Of a stretch of DNA of 40,503 nt, positions 8,494-17,247 are shown piece by piece. The position numbers and the translations under genes are program-made. The notes below the pieces were generated by a model, which searched no databases, had not been told where the DNA came from, and saw only the letters and a program-made list of their open reading frames with translations. The DNA is from Myxococcota bacterium. GTDB taxonomy: Bacteria > Myxococcota > JAJVIH01. The DNA is taken from the NCBI GenBank assembly GCA_022072125.1, contig JAJVIH010000002.1:1-40503 (forward strand). Reading direction: 5' to 3'. Within the stretch, counting starts at the first letter, position 1. Every line of letters starts with the position of its first letter.

Positions 8494-9863
8494 TACTCGG
8501 CCTTTCCGGTCTGGGCGGGCAGCGTCTTGCCTTCGCAGGTCACCTTGCTGATGTCATTGGACTGGTTCTTGAACTCGCCGCACAGGTCGAAGTTCACGAA
8601 TTTGGCGTCGCCATTGTCCTTGAAGCAGTTCTTCGGAGCGTCCGGCTTCTTGGCGTCCACGCAACCATCCCACGCCAGCGGCGGAATGGGCTTGGGCAAT
8701 GGCAGGGCGTTGGCGAGACCCTGCGGATCATTGCCATTGTTCTCCAGGGTGTTTTTGTGGATGTAATTTCCCTGGGGATAAATGTCGAACTCGGGGTCAT
8801 TGAACTTCTTGAACACCAGATCCACGTAGGTGAAGAGCAGGATGCCCACGGAGGAGTTGCCCTTCACGATGTTCTCCGTGATCTCGTTTTCATCGGCCGC
8901 CAGCACGAGGATACCCGTGCCCGCCGGGACATTGGCCACCACGTTGCCTTCGGGAGCGAAGTTGGCGAGGTTGTTGTTCTCGACCCGGTTTTTGTGGACC
9001 TTCGAGCGCGAGCCATTCTTGATCTTCAACTCGGGAAGGTTGAACACCAGGATGCCGCCTGTATTGTCGTGGGCGTAGTTGTCCACCACTTCCGATTCCA
9101 GCGAGTTCTCGATTTCAATGCCGGCCACATTGCCGTGGACCTCGTTTTTGCGCACCAGGATTTTCTTCGACTGGCCCACGTAGATGCCCGCGTCGCTGGC
9201 GCCCACCACCACGCATTCCTCCACCAGCACGCCTTCCGATTCCACCGGATACAGACCGTACGCGCCGTTGGTCTTGGCGCCCTTGTCCGGCCACTCGACC
9301 ATGACCTTGCGGAAGACGACATTTTTCACCGCGGTCGCGCGGATGCCATCGCCCTTGGGCTTGAAAACCTTCAGGCCCTCGATGGTGAAGCCGTTGCCCG
9401 TGGCGGCGATGCCGTTGGCGCCCGTCTTCTGGCCGCTGAAATCAAGGATGGTCTTGTCCATCCCCGCGCCGCGGATCGTCAGATTGGTGGCGGTCAGGGT
9501 GATTTCATCGTTGAACTTGAAGGTTCCTTCGCCAAGGCAGATACCTTCCCCCGGCTTGGCCTGAATACCCGCGGTCTTGAAATTCTCCTGATCCTGCACG
9601 GAAGGGTTGATGCGGTAATGGCAACCGTCCGCCGCCGCGGCGTTGTAGGTCATTCCAGCGGCAGGAGGAGGACCGCTGTCGCCCCCGCCGCCATCGGAAG
9701 CCCCGCTATCGGGCTTGGTCCCGCCATCGCCAGCCGCCGCATCTCCGGTGGCGCCGGCGCCTCCGTCACCCGTGGATTTGTCATCGGAACACGCGCCCAG
9801 AACGAAGGCCGTGACGATCATCAACAAAGCGGAAAACCAAGTGGTCCGGCGGATAGATGGCAT
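8493..9863 (-). CDS. Parallel beta-helix lipoprotein (TIGR03805 type), cytochrome partner
   Basis: A 456-residue predicted lipoprotein: signal ending in VLGAC (Cys25), then a Gly/Asp/Ser/Ala linker to about residue 70. The remainder is a right-handed parallel beta-helix of the pectate-lyase/NosD kind, with successive turns such as GDGIRATAVKNVVFRKV, DAGIYVGQSKKILVRKNEV and AGIEIENSLESEVVDN, each with Gly-Ile and Asn-ladder features. Family members resemble carbohydrate-binding or carbohydrate-cleaving folds, but no catalytic set is evident. AGGAG sits 5 bases before the ATG. It leads the two-gene unit with the diheme cytochrome; the 258-bp space upstream presumably holds the promoter. Confidence 0.9.
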   Translation of the reverse strand: MPSIRRTTWFSALLMIVTAFVLGACSDDKSTGDGGAGATGDAAAGDGGTKPDSGASDGGGGDSGPPPAAGMTYNAAAADGCHYRINPSVQDQENFKTAGIQAKPGEGICLGEGTFKFNDEITLTATNLTIRGAGMDKTILDFSGQKTGANGIAATGNGFTIEGLKVFKPKGDGIRATAVKNVVFRKVMVEWPDKGAKTNGAYGLYPVESEGVLVEECVVVGASDAGIYVGQSKKILVRKNEVHGNVAGIEIENSLESEVVDNYAHDNTGGILVFNLPELKIKNGSRSKVHKNRVENNNLANFAPEGNVVANVPAGTGILVLAADENEITENIVKGNSSVGILLFTYVDLVFKKFNDPEFDIYPQGNYIHKNTLENNGNDPQGLANALPLPKPIPPLAWDGCVDAKKPDAPKNCFKDNGDAKFVNFDLCGEFKNQSNDISKVTCEGKTLPAQTGKAE

Positions 9864-10088
9864 GACTTCTCCTTCTGATGGTCCGGTAGCAATGGATGTT
9901 GAAGAAAGATTGTGCGTTTCCTCTCACCGAAAGTCAACGGAGATGAAACAGACGGCGGCGGGCGCACCCGCATCTGATCTGGCCGGGTTCTCCCGTGCGT
10001 CACACCGGACCATACGGACCATGCTCGCATGGAAGTCCGCTTCCCCGCGCGAGGCCGGGGAGACGCGCCGGGGCGAAAAAGCACGCCC

Positions 10089-10139
10089 GGAATGGATATT
10101 GAATGACCGGGATTACAACGATCATTCAATATCCATTCC
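10089..10139. repeat. Perfect 18-bp inverted repeat overlapping the ligase stop codon
   Basis: Arms at 10089-10106 and 10122-10139 are exact reverse complements (GGAATGGATATTGAATGA), with a 15-base loop. The right arm contains the last four codons and the TGA stop of the O-antigen-ligase-like gene, so the mirrored arm repeats the end of that coding sequence. No T-run follows on either strand. It may be a transcript-end hairpin or the relic of a small inverted duplication. The rest of the 9864-10121 gap shows only the ribosome-binding site of the beta-helix gene. Confidence 0.85.
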
Positions 10140-11366
10140 AGGTTGAGGCCGGGACGAGGCCGCGAACGCCAGGTAAAACCATAAGGTGAAAGCCACTTCG
10201 CCATCGTAGAGCGGGTCCTGGGTCAGCGCGCCCGCCGCGAACGCCAGCATGGAAAGGCCGAGGCCGGCCGCAGCCGGATGGGATTCGGGGCCGCGCGCCG
10301 GAAAAAACCTCCAGACCGCCGCAGCGAACAAGGCGATCAGGCATAGCAATCCCGCGGCCCCGGTTTCCGTGAAAACGTGCAGGAAGTTGTTGTGGGCGTG
10401 GCAGCGCACGGGAAATCCCGGCGCCAGATCGTCGTACCAGACGCGGGTGAGCGGGGTAAACGCGCCGGCGCCTATCCCGGCGCCGCCATGCTCCGCCGCC
10501 ATGGAGAAGGCGTTTTTCCACATGAAGATGCGGTCCAGGTTGTCATCGCGCGAGAGCCGGTCCAGCAGATGCACGCCTTCCAGCTCCATCAACGCCCAGA
10601 CCGCCGCCCCCAGCAACCCCGCCAGACCCACGGCGCGGGTTTTCCGGCCCGCCCGGGCGAGGATCAACGTCACCACCATGACCGCCAGACCCAGCATCAC
10701 CGCCCGCACATGCGCCGCCGCGATAGCCGCAACCAGCAACAACGCCATGGCCCCGGCGAGAGAGCGGGTTTTTCTTCTTTCCGCTTGCAGCGCCAGCGAC
10801 AGGGCGGCGCCCAGCGGAAACAGCCAGGCGAAGGCCAGCGTGGTTTGCATGTTGAAGGCCCCGGTGGCGCGATACCACCCGGGAAACAACGGCAGCGGCG
10901 AGCGGATTTCCAGGCCCGCCGGGCGAAACCAGTCCGCACCAGTGAAATGCTGAAAGATGGCGTAGGCTGACAGCAGCGCCGCCGGAATCCCTCCCGCGAT
11001 CAGCAGCCATCGCAACGGCAGGCGCGCATGATCAAAAGCGATGAAGCAGACTGGAAAGGCCGCCATCCCCCAGAACCACATGCGGTCTCCGTTCAGGGGA
11101 ATCCAGCTATTTTCCAGCAGGGAAAGCGCGTTCACCAGCATCCAGACGGCGATCAGGCTATGCCAGCCGGTCCAGCGCGGACGCACGGTTCCCGCCGCCA
11201 GACCAGCGAGCGCCGCCACAGCCATCAATCCGCAGAAGATTTCGGTCAGAACCAGGTTCCACGGCAGGACAAAGGCGGCGCCCAATAGCAATCCGCGAAA
11301 GACGGACTGATAGCCCCGCGCCGCGCCGGCGCCGGATGGATCGCGATCAAATCGCATCGAAGGCAT
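10122..11366 (-). CDS. O-antigen ligase / Wzy-like polytopic membrane protein
   Basis: A 414-residue integral membrane protein with about ten to twelve hydrophobic segments and a large periplasmic loop. The Wzy_C/WaaL-type signature is visible in the C-terminal third: RIFMWKNAF, then GGAGIGAGAFTPL, then RCHAHNNFLHVFTETGAAG. Proteins of this family join O-antigen or other polymers from undecaprenyl carriers onto lipid A core, or polymerise repeat units. It is followed upstream (82 bp) by a WbaP/WcaJ-type initiating transferase, so both likely serve the same surface glycan. The start could be 11366 or the ATG three codons later at 11357. Ligase versus polymerase cannot be decided from sequence alone. 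Confidence 0.83.
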   Translation of the reverse strand: MPSMRFDRDPSGAGAARGYQSVFRGLLLGAAFVLPWNLVLTEIFCGLMAVAALAGLAAGTVRPRWTGWHSLIAVWMLVNALSLLENSWIPLNGDRMWFWGMAAFPVCFIAFDHARLPLRWLLIAGGIPAALLSAYAIFQHFTGADWFRPAGLEIRSPLPLFPGWYRATGAFNMQTTLAFAWLFPLGAALSLALQAERRKTRSLAGAMALLLVAAIAAAHVRAVMLGLAVMVVTLILARAGRKTRAVGLAGLLGAAVWALMELEGVHLLDRLSRDDNLDRIFMWKNAFSMAAEHGGAGIGAGAFTPLTRVWYDDLAPGFPVRCHAHNNFLHVFTETGAAGLLCLIALFAAAVWRFFPARGPESHPAAAGLGLSMLAFAAGALTQDPLYDGEVAFTLWFYLAFAASSRPQPGMDIE

Positions 11367-11448
11367 TCCCGGTTCCGCTCAAGGTTTGCCGCAAGCCGGA
11401 TCCGGCGCCACCGGCCGGAAAGGCGGGGATTCCGCCCGCCGGGCCGCT

Positions 11449-12849
11449 TCAGTAGGCATTGCGCGACAGAAATCCGCCGAAGATCGTGCGCGCCAGAATG
11501 CGAAAATCCAGCCCCAACGACCAGTTTTCTATATAGTACAGATCACATTCGACCCTGCGCTCGATGCTGGTGTCGCCGCGCCAGCCATGGATCTGCGCCC
11601 AGCCGGTGATGCCCGCCTTCACCTTGTGGCGCAGATGATACTGGGGAATCCGCTGCTGGAATTGACGGATAAAAACCGGCCGCTCCGGACGCGGCCCCAC
11701 CAGGCTCATTTCGCCGCGAAGCACGTTGAAGAGCTGGGGAAGTTCGTCCAGACTGTATTTGCGCATGAAGGCGCCGGTCCGGGTGGCGCGATTGGCGGCG
11801 CCCTGGCTCTGAAAAACCGGGCCGTTGGCCTCGGCGTCCACCGGCATGGTGCGGAATTTGAGTATCTGGAACGGACGGCCATCCAACCCCACCCGCTCCT
11901 GCCGGTAAAAAATGGGTCCCGGTCCGCCCATGCGAACCAGCACGGCGCAAACGGCCATGACCGGGGACGCCACGAGCAACGCCAGCCCGCCGAACACCAG
12001 GTCGAATCCCCGCTTCAGAACGGCGTTCCACCCCGACATCGGACTGACCTGCAGGTTGATCAGCGGCAGATCGCCCAATTCCTCGACGCTGCTGTTGAGC
12101 GTCATGAAGCGGGTCAGGTCAGGAGCCATGCGAACATCCGCCACCACGCCGGACATGCTGTCGAGCAGTTCGCGCAGGCGGTGCTCCTCGCCGTTGGGCA
12201 GGGCGAACAGAACCTGATCCGCCTGAGTTTCCTCGAGAATCCGCGCCAGCGATCCGGCGTCGCCGAGGATGGGACGGCCGGAAAACCGCCCCCGCCGCAC
12301 CGGCCGCGTGCTGACGAATCCCAGCAACCGCAGACCGAACTCCGGGTGACGGTCAATCGCCTCCGCGATCTCGCGGGCCAGTTCGCCCACGCCCACCACC
12401 ACCACGGAGCGCTGGTTCCAGCCCCGGGCGCGCATCAGGTGCAGGATGCTGCGCAGGGTGGATCGGCTGACCAGGTTCAGCATGAAGACAAAGGCGGAGA
12501 AGATGACCAGGGTCAGGCGGGAATAGCGGACATCCAGCACAAAATAGCCCAACCCCACCAGGATGAGCAGTCCCAGGCCGGCGCCCTTGAGCAGTTCCAA
12601 CACCTCGGAAGCCGGGCCGCTGATGCGGTGTGACCGGTACAGACCAATCAACAGGTATGACAGGAAAAAACCGCCCACCGCCAGCGCCAGCACCAGAATC
12701 GTGTCTTTCCGGGGGGGGCGTGACGAAAATTCGATGAAGCCGGGCGACCAGAAGCGGACCAGGTGAGCCAGCGCAAAGGCGAAAACCCAGACCACAACGT
12801 CGGAAATCACCAGCAATGTCTGGAAAACCTGGGCGTGTTTTTTCAGCAT
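11449..12849 (-). CDS. Undecaprenyl-phosphate sugar-phosphate transferase (WbaP/WcaJ type)
   Basis: Initiates polysaccharide synthesis by moving a sugar-1-phosphate from a nucleotide sugar to undecaprenyl phosphate at the inner membrane. The 466 residues show the usual layout: four N-terminal membrane segments, a CoA-binding-like Rossmann domain ([17 protein letters not shown], near residue 150), a fifth hydrophobic hairpin ([19 protein letters not shown]) and the C-terminal catalytic domain. Catalytic-domain signatures include [50 protein letters not shown] and [17 protein letters not shown]. This is the TIGR03025/WcaJ architecture. The sugar is unknown; glucose or galactose are the usual options. 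Confidence 0.93.
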   Translation of the reverse strand: MLKKHAQVFQTLLVISDVVVWVFAFALAHLVRFWSPGFIEFSSRPPRKDTILVLALAVGGFFLSYLLIGLYRSHRISGPASEVLELLKGAGLGLLILVGLGYFVLDVRYSRLTLVIFSAFVFMLNLVSRSTLRSILHLMRARGWNQRSVVVVGVGELAREIAEAIDRHPEFGLRLLGFVSTRPVRRGRFSGRPILGDAGSLARILEETQADQVLFALPNGEEHRLRELLDSMSGVVADVRMAPDLTRFMTLNSSVEELGDLPLINLQVSPMSGWNAVLKRGFDLVFGGLALLVASPVMAVCAVLVRMGGPGPIFYRQERVGLDGRPFQILKFRTMPVDAEANGPVFQSQGAANRATRTGAFMRKYSLDELPQLFNVLRGEMSLVGPRPERPVFIRQFQQRIPQYHLRHKVKAGITGWAQIHGWRGDTSIERRVECDLYYIENWSLGLDFRILARTIFGGFLSRNAY

Positions 12850-12922
12850 CCGGTTCCGCGTCCTCCCTGCTCAGGTGAGACTAGCAAAAGTCATGCCAGA
12901 CTGGCGGCGCCAGGGCGTCCGG

Positions 12923-14110
12923 TTATTTCCGGCCCCGGCGCAGTTCTTCCAGTTCGTCAAATTCATTGGCGTAGGTGTCTTCATCCAGATCGGCGTGCTC
13001 ATCCGGACCAATGCGCAGAATCTCGTAACTCGCCTTCCTGGTTTTTACATTGATGCGCAGAATCGCCGCCATGCCCTGGTTGGTCGAACCATCGAGCATT
13101 TTCCAGGGAAAGGAATCGCCCTGCGACGGATTCAGGAACACCTGCGGCGCCCAGACCCCCGGCGCCACGGGATTGCCAATCAGGTCGGAAGCGCGGCCGC
13201 CAGCCTCGATGATATGCCCATGGACGCCAAAATTGATCTTCCCCTTGGTCCCCTTGATGAACTCCGTGAGTTTGTAATCACCCACGTTGGACTTGTCGTG
13301 GATCACATCAATGCCGGTGGGTTTGGTCATTTTGGGCGGTCCATGGGTCAGGAACAGCAGGGGCGAATTGGCCAGCGGCGGCAATTTCTCCATGGCGTCC
13401 ACATCGGCGTCCTTATATAGGCAGGATGCGGTGTTGCGCGTGAACTGGCGGTCGTAATAGCCGGGCAGGCTCATGATGTCCGCGCCATCGCCGTCGAAGA
13501 AGCGGATCATGTTCATATTGAAGACGTTGTGATACTTCCATGTGATGGTGCGCACGGCGCGGTTGAACTGCCCGCGTGAGTCGTTATTTCCCATGATGAT
13601 GAAGACGGGCGTCCCCGTGCGGGCGAAGGTGAGCAGGTTTTTCTCCATGGCGTCTTCGCCGTTGGCGATATCCCCGCCCACGATGATGGCGTCCACGTTT
13701 TTCGACTTCCACCACTGGATGAATTTCTTGAGGTTGTAGATGGTCCCCGGCGCAGCCTCCTTCAAGGTGGAAACCACACCATAGGCCACTTCAGTCTTGC
13801 CCTTCTGGTTCTCTTCCACCATGCGGTGGCCGGAGATGACAAAACGGCGTCCGGCCACCGTCACCCGCGCCGGCGGATCCAGGGTGTCGAACGGCCCCAC
13901 GCAATTGCTTTCCCGCTGTTTCTGGTAGTTCAGCCAGGCATCCCAGTTTTCCGGAGCTGCGCCGGAGGCCGCCGTGGCGGGCGCGGCGATGACGGCGGGA
14001 CTCGCCGGACCAGACAGCGCGGGGGCGGCGGACAGACAGCAGACCGCGGACAGGCATGCCGCCGCGGATTTCACCGCCAGAAATGGGGGCTTGTAGCGCG
14101 CTGCCGTCAT
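12923..14110 (-). CDS. Secreted calcineurin-like metallophosphoesterase, paralog 1
   Basis: A 395-residue protein with an N-terminal signal (residues about 12-34) and an Ala/Pro linker. Metallophosphoesterase motifs are GGD (145-147), GNND (174-177), THGPPK (254-259) and HGHIIEAGG (296-304). The canonical first motif D-x-H, expected just after the first beta strand, is replaced: the strand reads GVVSTLKEAAP. The GHxH motif also lacks its last His. Metal binding may therefore be altered, or the enzyme belongs to a distinct subfamily. It is clearly homologous along its whole length to the next gene upstream, 51 bp away, so this is a tandem duplication. Substrate unknown. Confidence 0.83.
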   Translation of the reverse strand: MTAARYKPPFLAVKSAAACLSAVCCLSAAPALSGPASPAVIAAPATAASGAAPENWDAWLNYQKQRESNCVGPFDTLDPPARVTVAGRRFVISGHRMVEENQKGKTEVAYGVVSTLKEAAPGTIYNLKKFIQWWKSKNVDAIIVGGDIANGEDAMEKNLLTFARTGTPVFIIMGNNDSRGQFNRAVRTITWKYHNVFNMNMIRFFDGDGADIMSLPGYYDRQFTRNTASCLYKDADVDAMEKLPPLANSPLLFLTHGPPKMTKPTGIDVIHDKSNVGDYKLTEFIKGTKGKINFGVHGHIIEAGGRASDLIGNPVAPGVWAPQVFLNPSQGDSFPWKMLDGSTNQGMAAILRINVKTRKASYEILRIGPDEHADLDEDTYANEFDELEELRRGRK

Positions 14111-14161
14111 CGGATTCTCCAGTCCGGCGGGACGCCATCCGCCCCGCTCTCCATGAAGACG

Positions 14162-15322
14162 TTATTGTGCGCCGTCTTTTTTCAAAGGCTTCACGGGAGC
14201 CTTGGCCTTCGGCTTATCGAGGTCCATCAGTTCCTTCATGGCCTCATCTTCCCAGGTGCCCTTCGCCTCGCCGGATTTCCGCTCGCCTGGTTTGCTCTTC
14301 ATGATGCGATAGGACGCCTTGCCTTCCTTCGTGATCTTGACCAGCGCAGCCATACCCACCGACTCCTCGCCGGAGTTGAGCTTCCAAAACACGCTCGAAG
14401 CCGATCCGGGGTTCAGATACATCTCGGAGACCAGCACATCCTCCTTGATCAGCTTGTTGGAGATATCGGTGGCTCGCCCTCCCGCCTCCACGATATGGCC
14501 GAAAATTCCGAGGGGTATCTTGCTCTTTTTGATGACATCGGTCATCAGCGGATCGCCGACGTTGCCGGCGTTGAAGGCGTAGTCAATCGCCTCCTTGCCA
14601 TTCATTTTGGGCGGGCCATGGGACAACAGGATCACCGGGTTGTCCGACTCCTTGACCAGGGCGGCCACGCTGTCCACATCGGCCTTGTTGTACACACAGG
14701 TGTTGCGGCTGGCGGTGAACCGCTCGTCGTAATACCCCGGAAGGGTGACGATGTCGTAGATCGCGCCATCCACCCGGCGGATCAGGTTCATGTTGAAAAC
14801 ATTTCTATATTTGCCCTTGTTGAGCCGGGCGATGGCGTTGTTGAAGGCCCCGCGTTCGTCGTTGTTGCCCATGATCACGAAGACCGGCCAACCCGGCTCC
14901 GCCAGCACGGTCAACACCTTCTCAACCGTGATCTCTTCCAGACTCATGTCGCCGCCCATGATCACCGCGGTGGCTCCCTCCTTTTTCCACCACTCCACGT
15001 AGGACTGAAGGTTGGCGATGGTGTCCGGATGGCCATCCTTTGTGGTGGAGACGACGCCGATCAAATCGTGGTCTTTTGTCTCCTTGTTGAGTTGGATCAT
15101 CCGGGAGCCGGTGAGTTTATAGCTGTAGGTAGCCGTTTTGACCTCCAGCGGGTTTTCAATGGTCCGCACCGGATTGATACACCGCAGGCTTTGGGAACGT
15201 TCAAACTCTTCCCAGTTCTTCAGGTTTTTGCCGGCGGAAGATGGCAAATCCACCTGCGCCAGGGCGGGAAGCCCAAGCACGGCCAGCAGCATCAGGACGA
15301 GCAGAAGGGTGCGAAACTTCAT
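14162..15322 (-). CDS. Secreted calcineurin-like metallophosphoesterase, paralog 2
   Basis: A 386-residue protein with a signal peptide ending near LPALAQ. It matches the downstream gene throughout: NWEEFERSQSLRC/NWDAWLNYQKQRESNC, GVVSTTKDGH/GVVSTLKEAA, GGD (123-125), GNND (152-155), a HGPPKM motif and GHIVEAGGRA. As in its paralog, the first-motif Asp and His are missing from the usual place, although a nearby Asp-Gly-His (residues 96-98) could supply ligands. The C-terminal tail is Lys/Pro/Ala-rich. It is probably the first gene of the two-gene unit, with its promoter in the AT-rich island upstream. Substrate unknown. Confidence 0.83.
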   Translation of the reverse strand: MKFRTLLLVLMLLAVLGLPALAQVDLPSSAGKNLKNWEEFERSQSLRCINPVRTIENPLEVKTATYSYKLTGSRMIQLNKETKDHDLIGVVSTTKDGHPDTIANLQSYVEWWKKEGATAVIMGGDMSLEEITVEKVLTVLAEPGWPVFVIMGNNDERGAFNNAIARLNKGKYRNVFNMNLIRRVDGAIYDIVTLPGYYDERFTASRNTCVYNKADVDSVAALVKESDNPVILLSHGPPKMNGKEAIDYAFNAGNVGDPLMTDVIKKSKIPLGIFGHIVEAGGRATDISNKLIKEDVLVSEMYLNPGSASSVFWKLNSGEESVGMAALVKITKEGKASYRIMKSKPGERKSGEAKGTWEDEAMKELMDLDKPKAKAPVKPLKKDGAQ

Positions 15323-15722
15323 GATTCTTCCGGTGGATTGGAGGGCCGGATTGTCCGGACCTATATCTGCTACCAGAAGACCTGTGGAGGGTCAATCCAG
15401 GATTTTTTATTTTAAGAAAATATACTATGTATAGTATACTATACATATTAGTTAAAAACTATTAATAAAAATATATTATATAGACATATTATTTTTAACT
15501 AACATTTGTTAGTATGGATATTAAGTATTAATTTTTAACTATTAGTATTTATATTTCAACTTAAATATATTATACTTTTGTAATCCATTTTCATTTTCTA
15601 TTTTGCGAATCATCTCTCTTTCCAACGTTCTTTCACCCGCTGGATTCTCTCTTCCGCTTTGGCGGCGCTTGCGGAGCGCACCGCAGCCGCATTCCCTGAC
15701 AAGATGCCTCCCGGGAATGGCT
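15323..15722. other. 400-bp intergenic region with a ~200-bp AT-rich, dyad-rich island
   Basis: Bases 15401 to about 15607 are almost pure A+T, in sharp contrast to the surrounding GC-rich DNA. Contents: a perfect 22-bp palindrome at 15426-15447 (TATGTATAGTATACTATACATA has 22 bases, centred on GTATAC); a 7-bp dyad with a 2-base loop at 15498-15513 (ACTAACA/TGTTAGT); a direct repeat ATTTTTAACTA at 15491-15501 and 15531-15541, with its inverted copy TAGTTAAAAA at 15449-15458. I see no coding sequence I would support. It lies upstream of the phosphoesterase pair and downstream of the TPR lipoprotein gene. It could be a promoter/operator complex, a nucleoid-protein target or a small mobile-element remnant. 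Confidence 0.85.
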
Positions 15723-16493
15723 TCAATCAAACCCTGTCCGCACGCGGGCCTGCTGATTGCCCATCATCCGCTCGATCATATCGTGGGTAATCATGGGAAC
15801 GCCGCGATCCCGGAGCGTGCCCTTCATCGGACCGCTGGCGTTGAGCAGCTGCTCCGCCAAGTCGGCGGCAGGAGTTCCAGCCTCCTGCTCCGCCAACTCC
15901 TTGAGGATGCGCATCCCTTCCTCTTCGTATTTTCCACCGCGAGACAACAGCAGACGGCCCTCCATGAAGCGGAAATCGGGATTGCCGGGCTCTTCCTTCA
16001 GCAAAATCCGGTATTCCTTGAGGGCCCGTTCTTCCATGCCCAGGACCGCGTAGCAGGCGGCCAGGGTCACTCGCACATCCAACGCGGCAGGGCGATCTTT
16101 CAGGGCTTCTTCCAGGTAAATCACCGCGTCCGCATAGCGTTTGACCTGGTAAAACAGCATGCCGATATTGCGCCGGACCTGGAAATCCTTGGGACGGGCG
16201 TCAAAGGCGGCGCGGTTGGCGTCAATCATGCGGACCAAATCCGCCGCGCCCGGATCAGCCGCGTTGATGGAAGTGGCGCTATCCAGGTTGACGGACGCCG
16301 CCGTGGCGGGCGCGGCCTCCACCACACCGGCGGGGGTGACGGGAACATCCGGCTGGTTGCGCCCGGCCGGAGTGGTGCTGGCCAGCATGGCCGCCTGGGG
16401 ATTCGCTGGGCCGCTGAGGTGGGCGTCCGGGCCGCAGCCCTCCAGCGCGGAAATCAGCGCCAGACAGATGATCGCGCCTGCCTTGCCTTGCAT
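15723..16493 (-). CDS. TPR-containing lipoprotein
   Basis: A 256-residue predicted lipoprotein: signal ending in ALEGC (Cys20), then an Ala/Pro/Thr-rich linker to about residue 85, then three TPR-like helical pairs (for example DFQVRRNIGMLFYQVKRYADA, and LDVRVTLAACYAVLGMEERA). The C-terminal tail (residues about 195-256) is charged and helical. TPR lipoproteins usually scaffold envelope complexes; no partner can be named. The linker shares the strings LSGPA-x-P and AAPATAAS with the N-terminal linker of phosphoesterase paralog 1, across the AT-rich island. The 162 bp downstream of PaaI (16494-16655) hold only a weak 6-bp dyad at 16627-16646. Confidence 0.8.
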   Translation of the reverse strand: MQGKAGAIICLALISALEGCGPDAHLSGPANPQAAMLASTTPAGRNQPDVPVTPAGVVEAAPATAASVNLDSATSINAADPGAADLVRMIDANRAAFDARPKDFQVRRNIGMLFYQVKRYADAVIYLEEALKDRPAALDVRVTLAACYAVLGMEERALKEYRILLKEEPGNPDFRFMEGRLLLSRGGKYEEEGMRILKELAEQEAGTPAADLAEQLLNASGPMKGTLRDRGVPMITHDMIERMMGNQQARVRTGFD

Positions 16494-16655
16494 GAATCAG
16501 GAACTCCTTGTCCAGACCATTCCCGGGCGACGGCATAAACACCTGTTTCCCGGACCATGGAGTGGAAAAAACCGCTCGCCAACTCCCTTCAGATGCCCGT
16601 TCAGCCGGCGCGGAAGACTTCTAGGGGCGATTCTCTTGCAAATCGCGGCGAGTCC

Positions 16656-17147
16656 TCAACCCTGCTCTTGGCCTTCCTTGCCTTTCCAGAGAGAGCCTGG
16701 CTGGAGGATGAAATAGGTCACGGTGGAATGCGCGCACAGTTTGCCGTCGCTGCCGGTAATCTGGCAGTCAAGGTAGACGGTGCGCTGGCCAGCCCGCACC
16801 ACCCGCGCTTCCGCGATGGCGGCGCCCCTGGACACCGGCCGCAGGAAATTCATGTTGAGGTTCATGGTCACGAACCGCACCCCCGGCCCGTGCATGGACA
16901 AAATGGCCCACGCGGTGGCGTCGTCCACCAGGGTCATCATGGCGCCGCCGTGCATCAGGTTGGCGGGCTGCGACACCCTTGGGTTGAACTGCAACGAGGA
17001 CCTTGCCCATCCCCATTGAACATCATCGAGTTTGACGCCCACGGTATGGGTGAAACCATCGTTGTGATCCCCCGCCCTTTGCATCAGGAGTTCACGCCAT
17101 TCCGCATTGATGGGACCGCCCGGAAGGGTTGGAAACGATTCGATCAT
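16656..17147 (-). CDS. PaaI-family hotdog-fold thioesterase
   Basis: A 163-residue single hotdog-domain protein. The family signature is clear: NLMHGGAMMTLVDDATAWAI, with the HGG turn and the acidic residue on the long hotdog helix, then VTMNLNMNFLRPV and the TVYLDCQITGSDGKLCAHSTVTYFIL strands. These enzymes hydrolyse acyl- or aryl-CoA thioesters in the cytoplasm; the substrate is not deducible. The frame is open to 17198, but the ATG at 17147 is preferred because similarity begins there and AAGGCGG lies upstream. It lies 100 bp after tsaD on the same strand, possibly as the tail of that operon. Confidence 0.88.
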   Translation of the reverse strand: MIESFPTLPGGPINAEWRELLMQRAGDHNDGFTHTVGVKLDDVQWGWARSSLQFNPRVSQPANLMHGGAMMTLVDDATAWAILSMHGPGVRFVTMNLNMNFLRPVSRGAAIAEARVVRAGQRTVYLDCQITGSDGKLCAHSTVTYFILQPGSLWKGKEGQEQG

Positions 17148-17247
17148 CACATCCGCCTTTTCTTGCCCGGACCCCCAACTTCCGGACCGCCATGACACGG
17201 TGTGTTATAGTGGCGGCTTCCCGGCGGCGCAACGGCGGACCGCCTGT

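Noticed and set aside
11386-12633. Long plus-strand open frame opposite the sugar-phosphate transferase gene
   Set aside because: Low-complexity His/Gln-rich shadow of a conserved enzyme gene.
15542-15730. 62-codon open frame reading into the AT-rich island on the minus strand
   Set aside because: The C-terminal half is just the A+T island translated (Lys/Asn/Tyr/Ile), there is no good ribosome-binding site, and it overlaps the end of the TPR lipoprotein gene.
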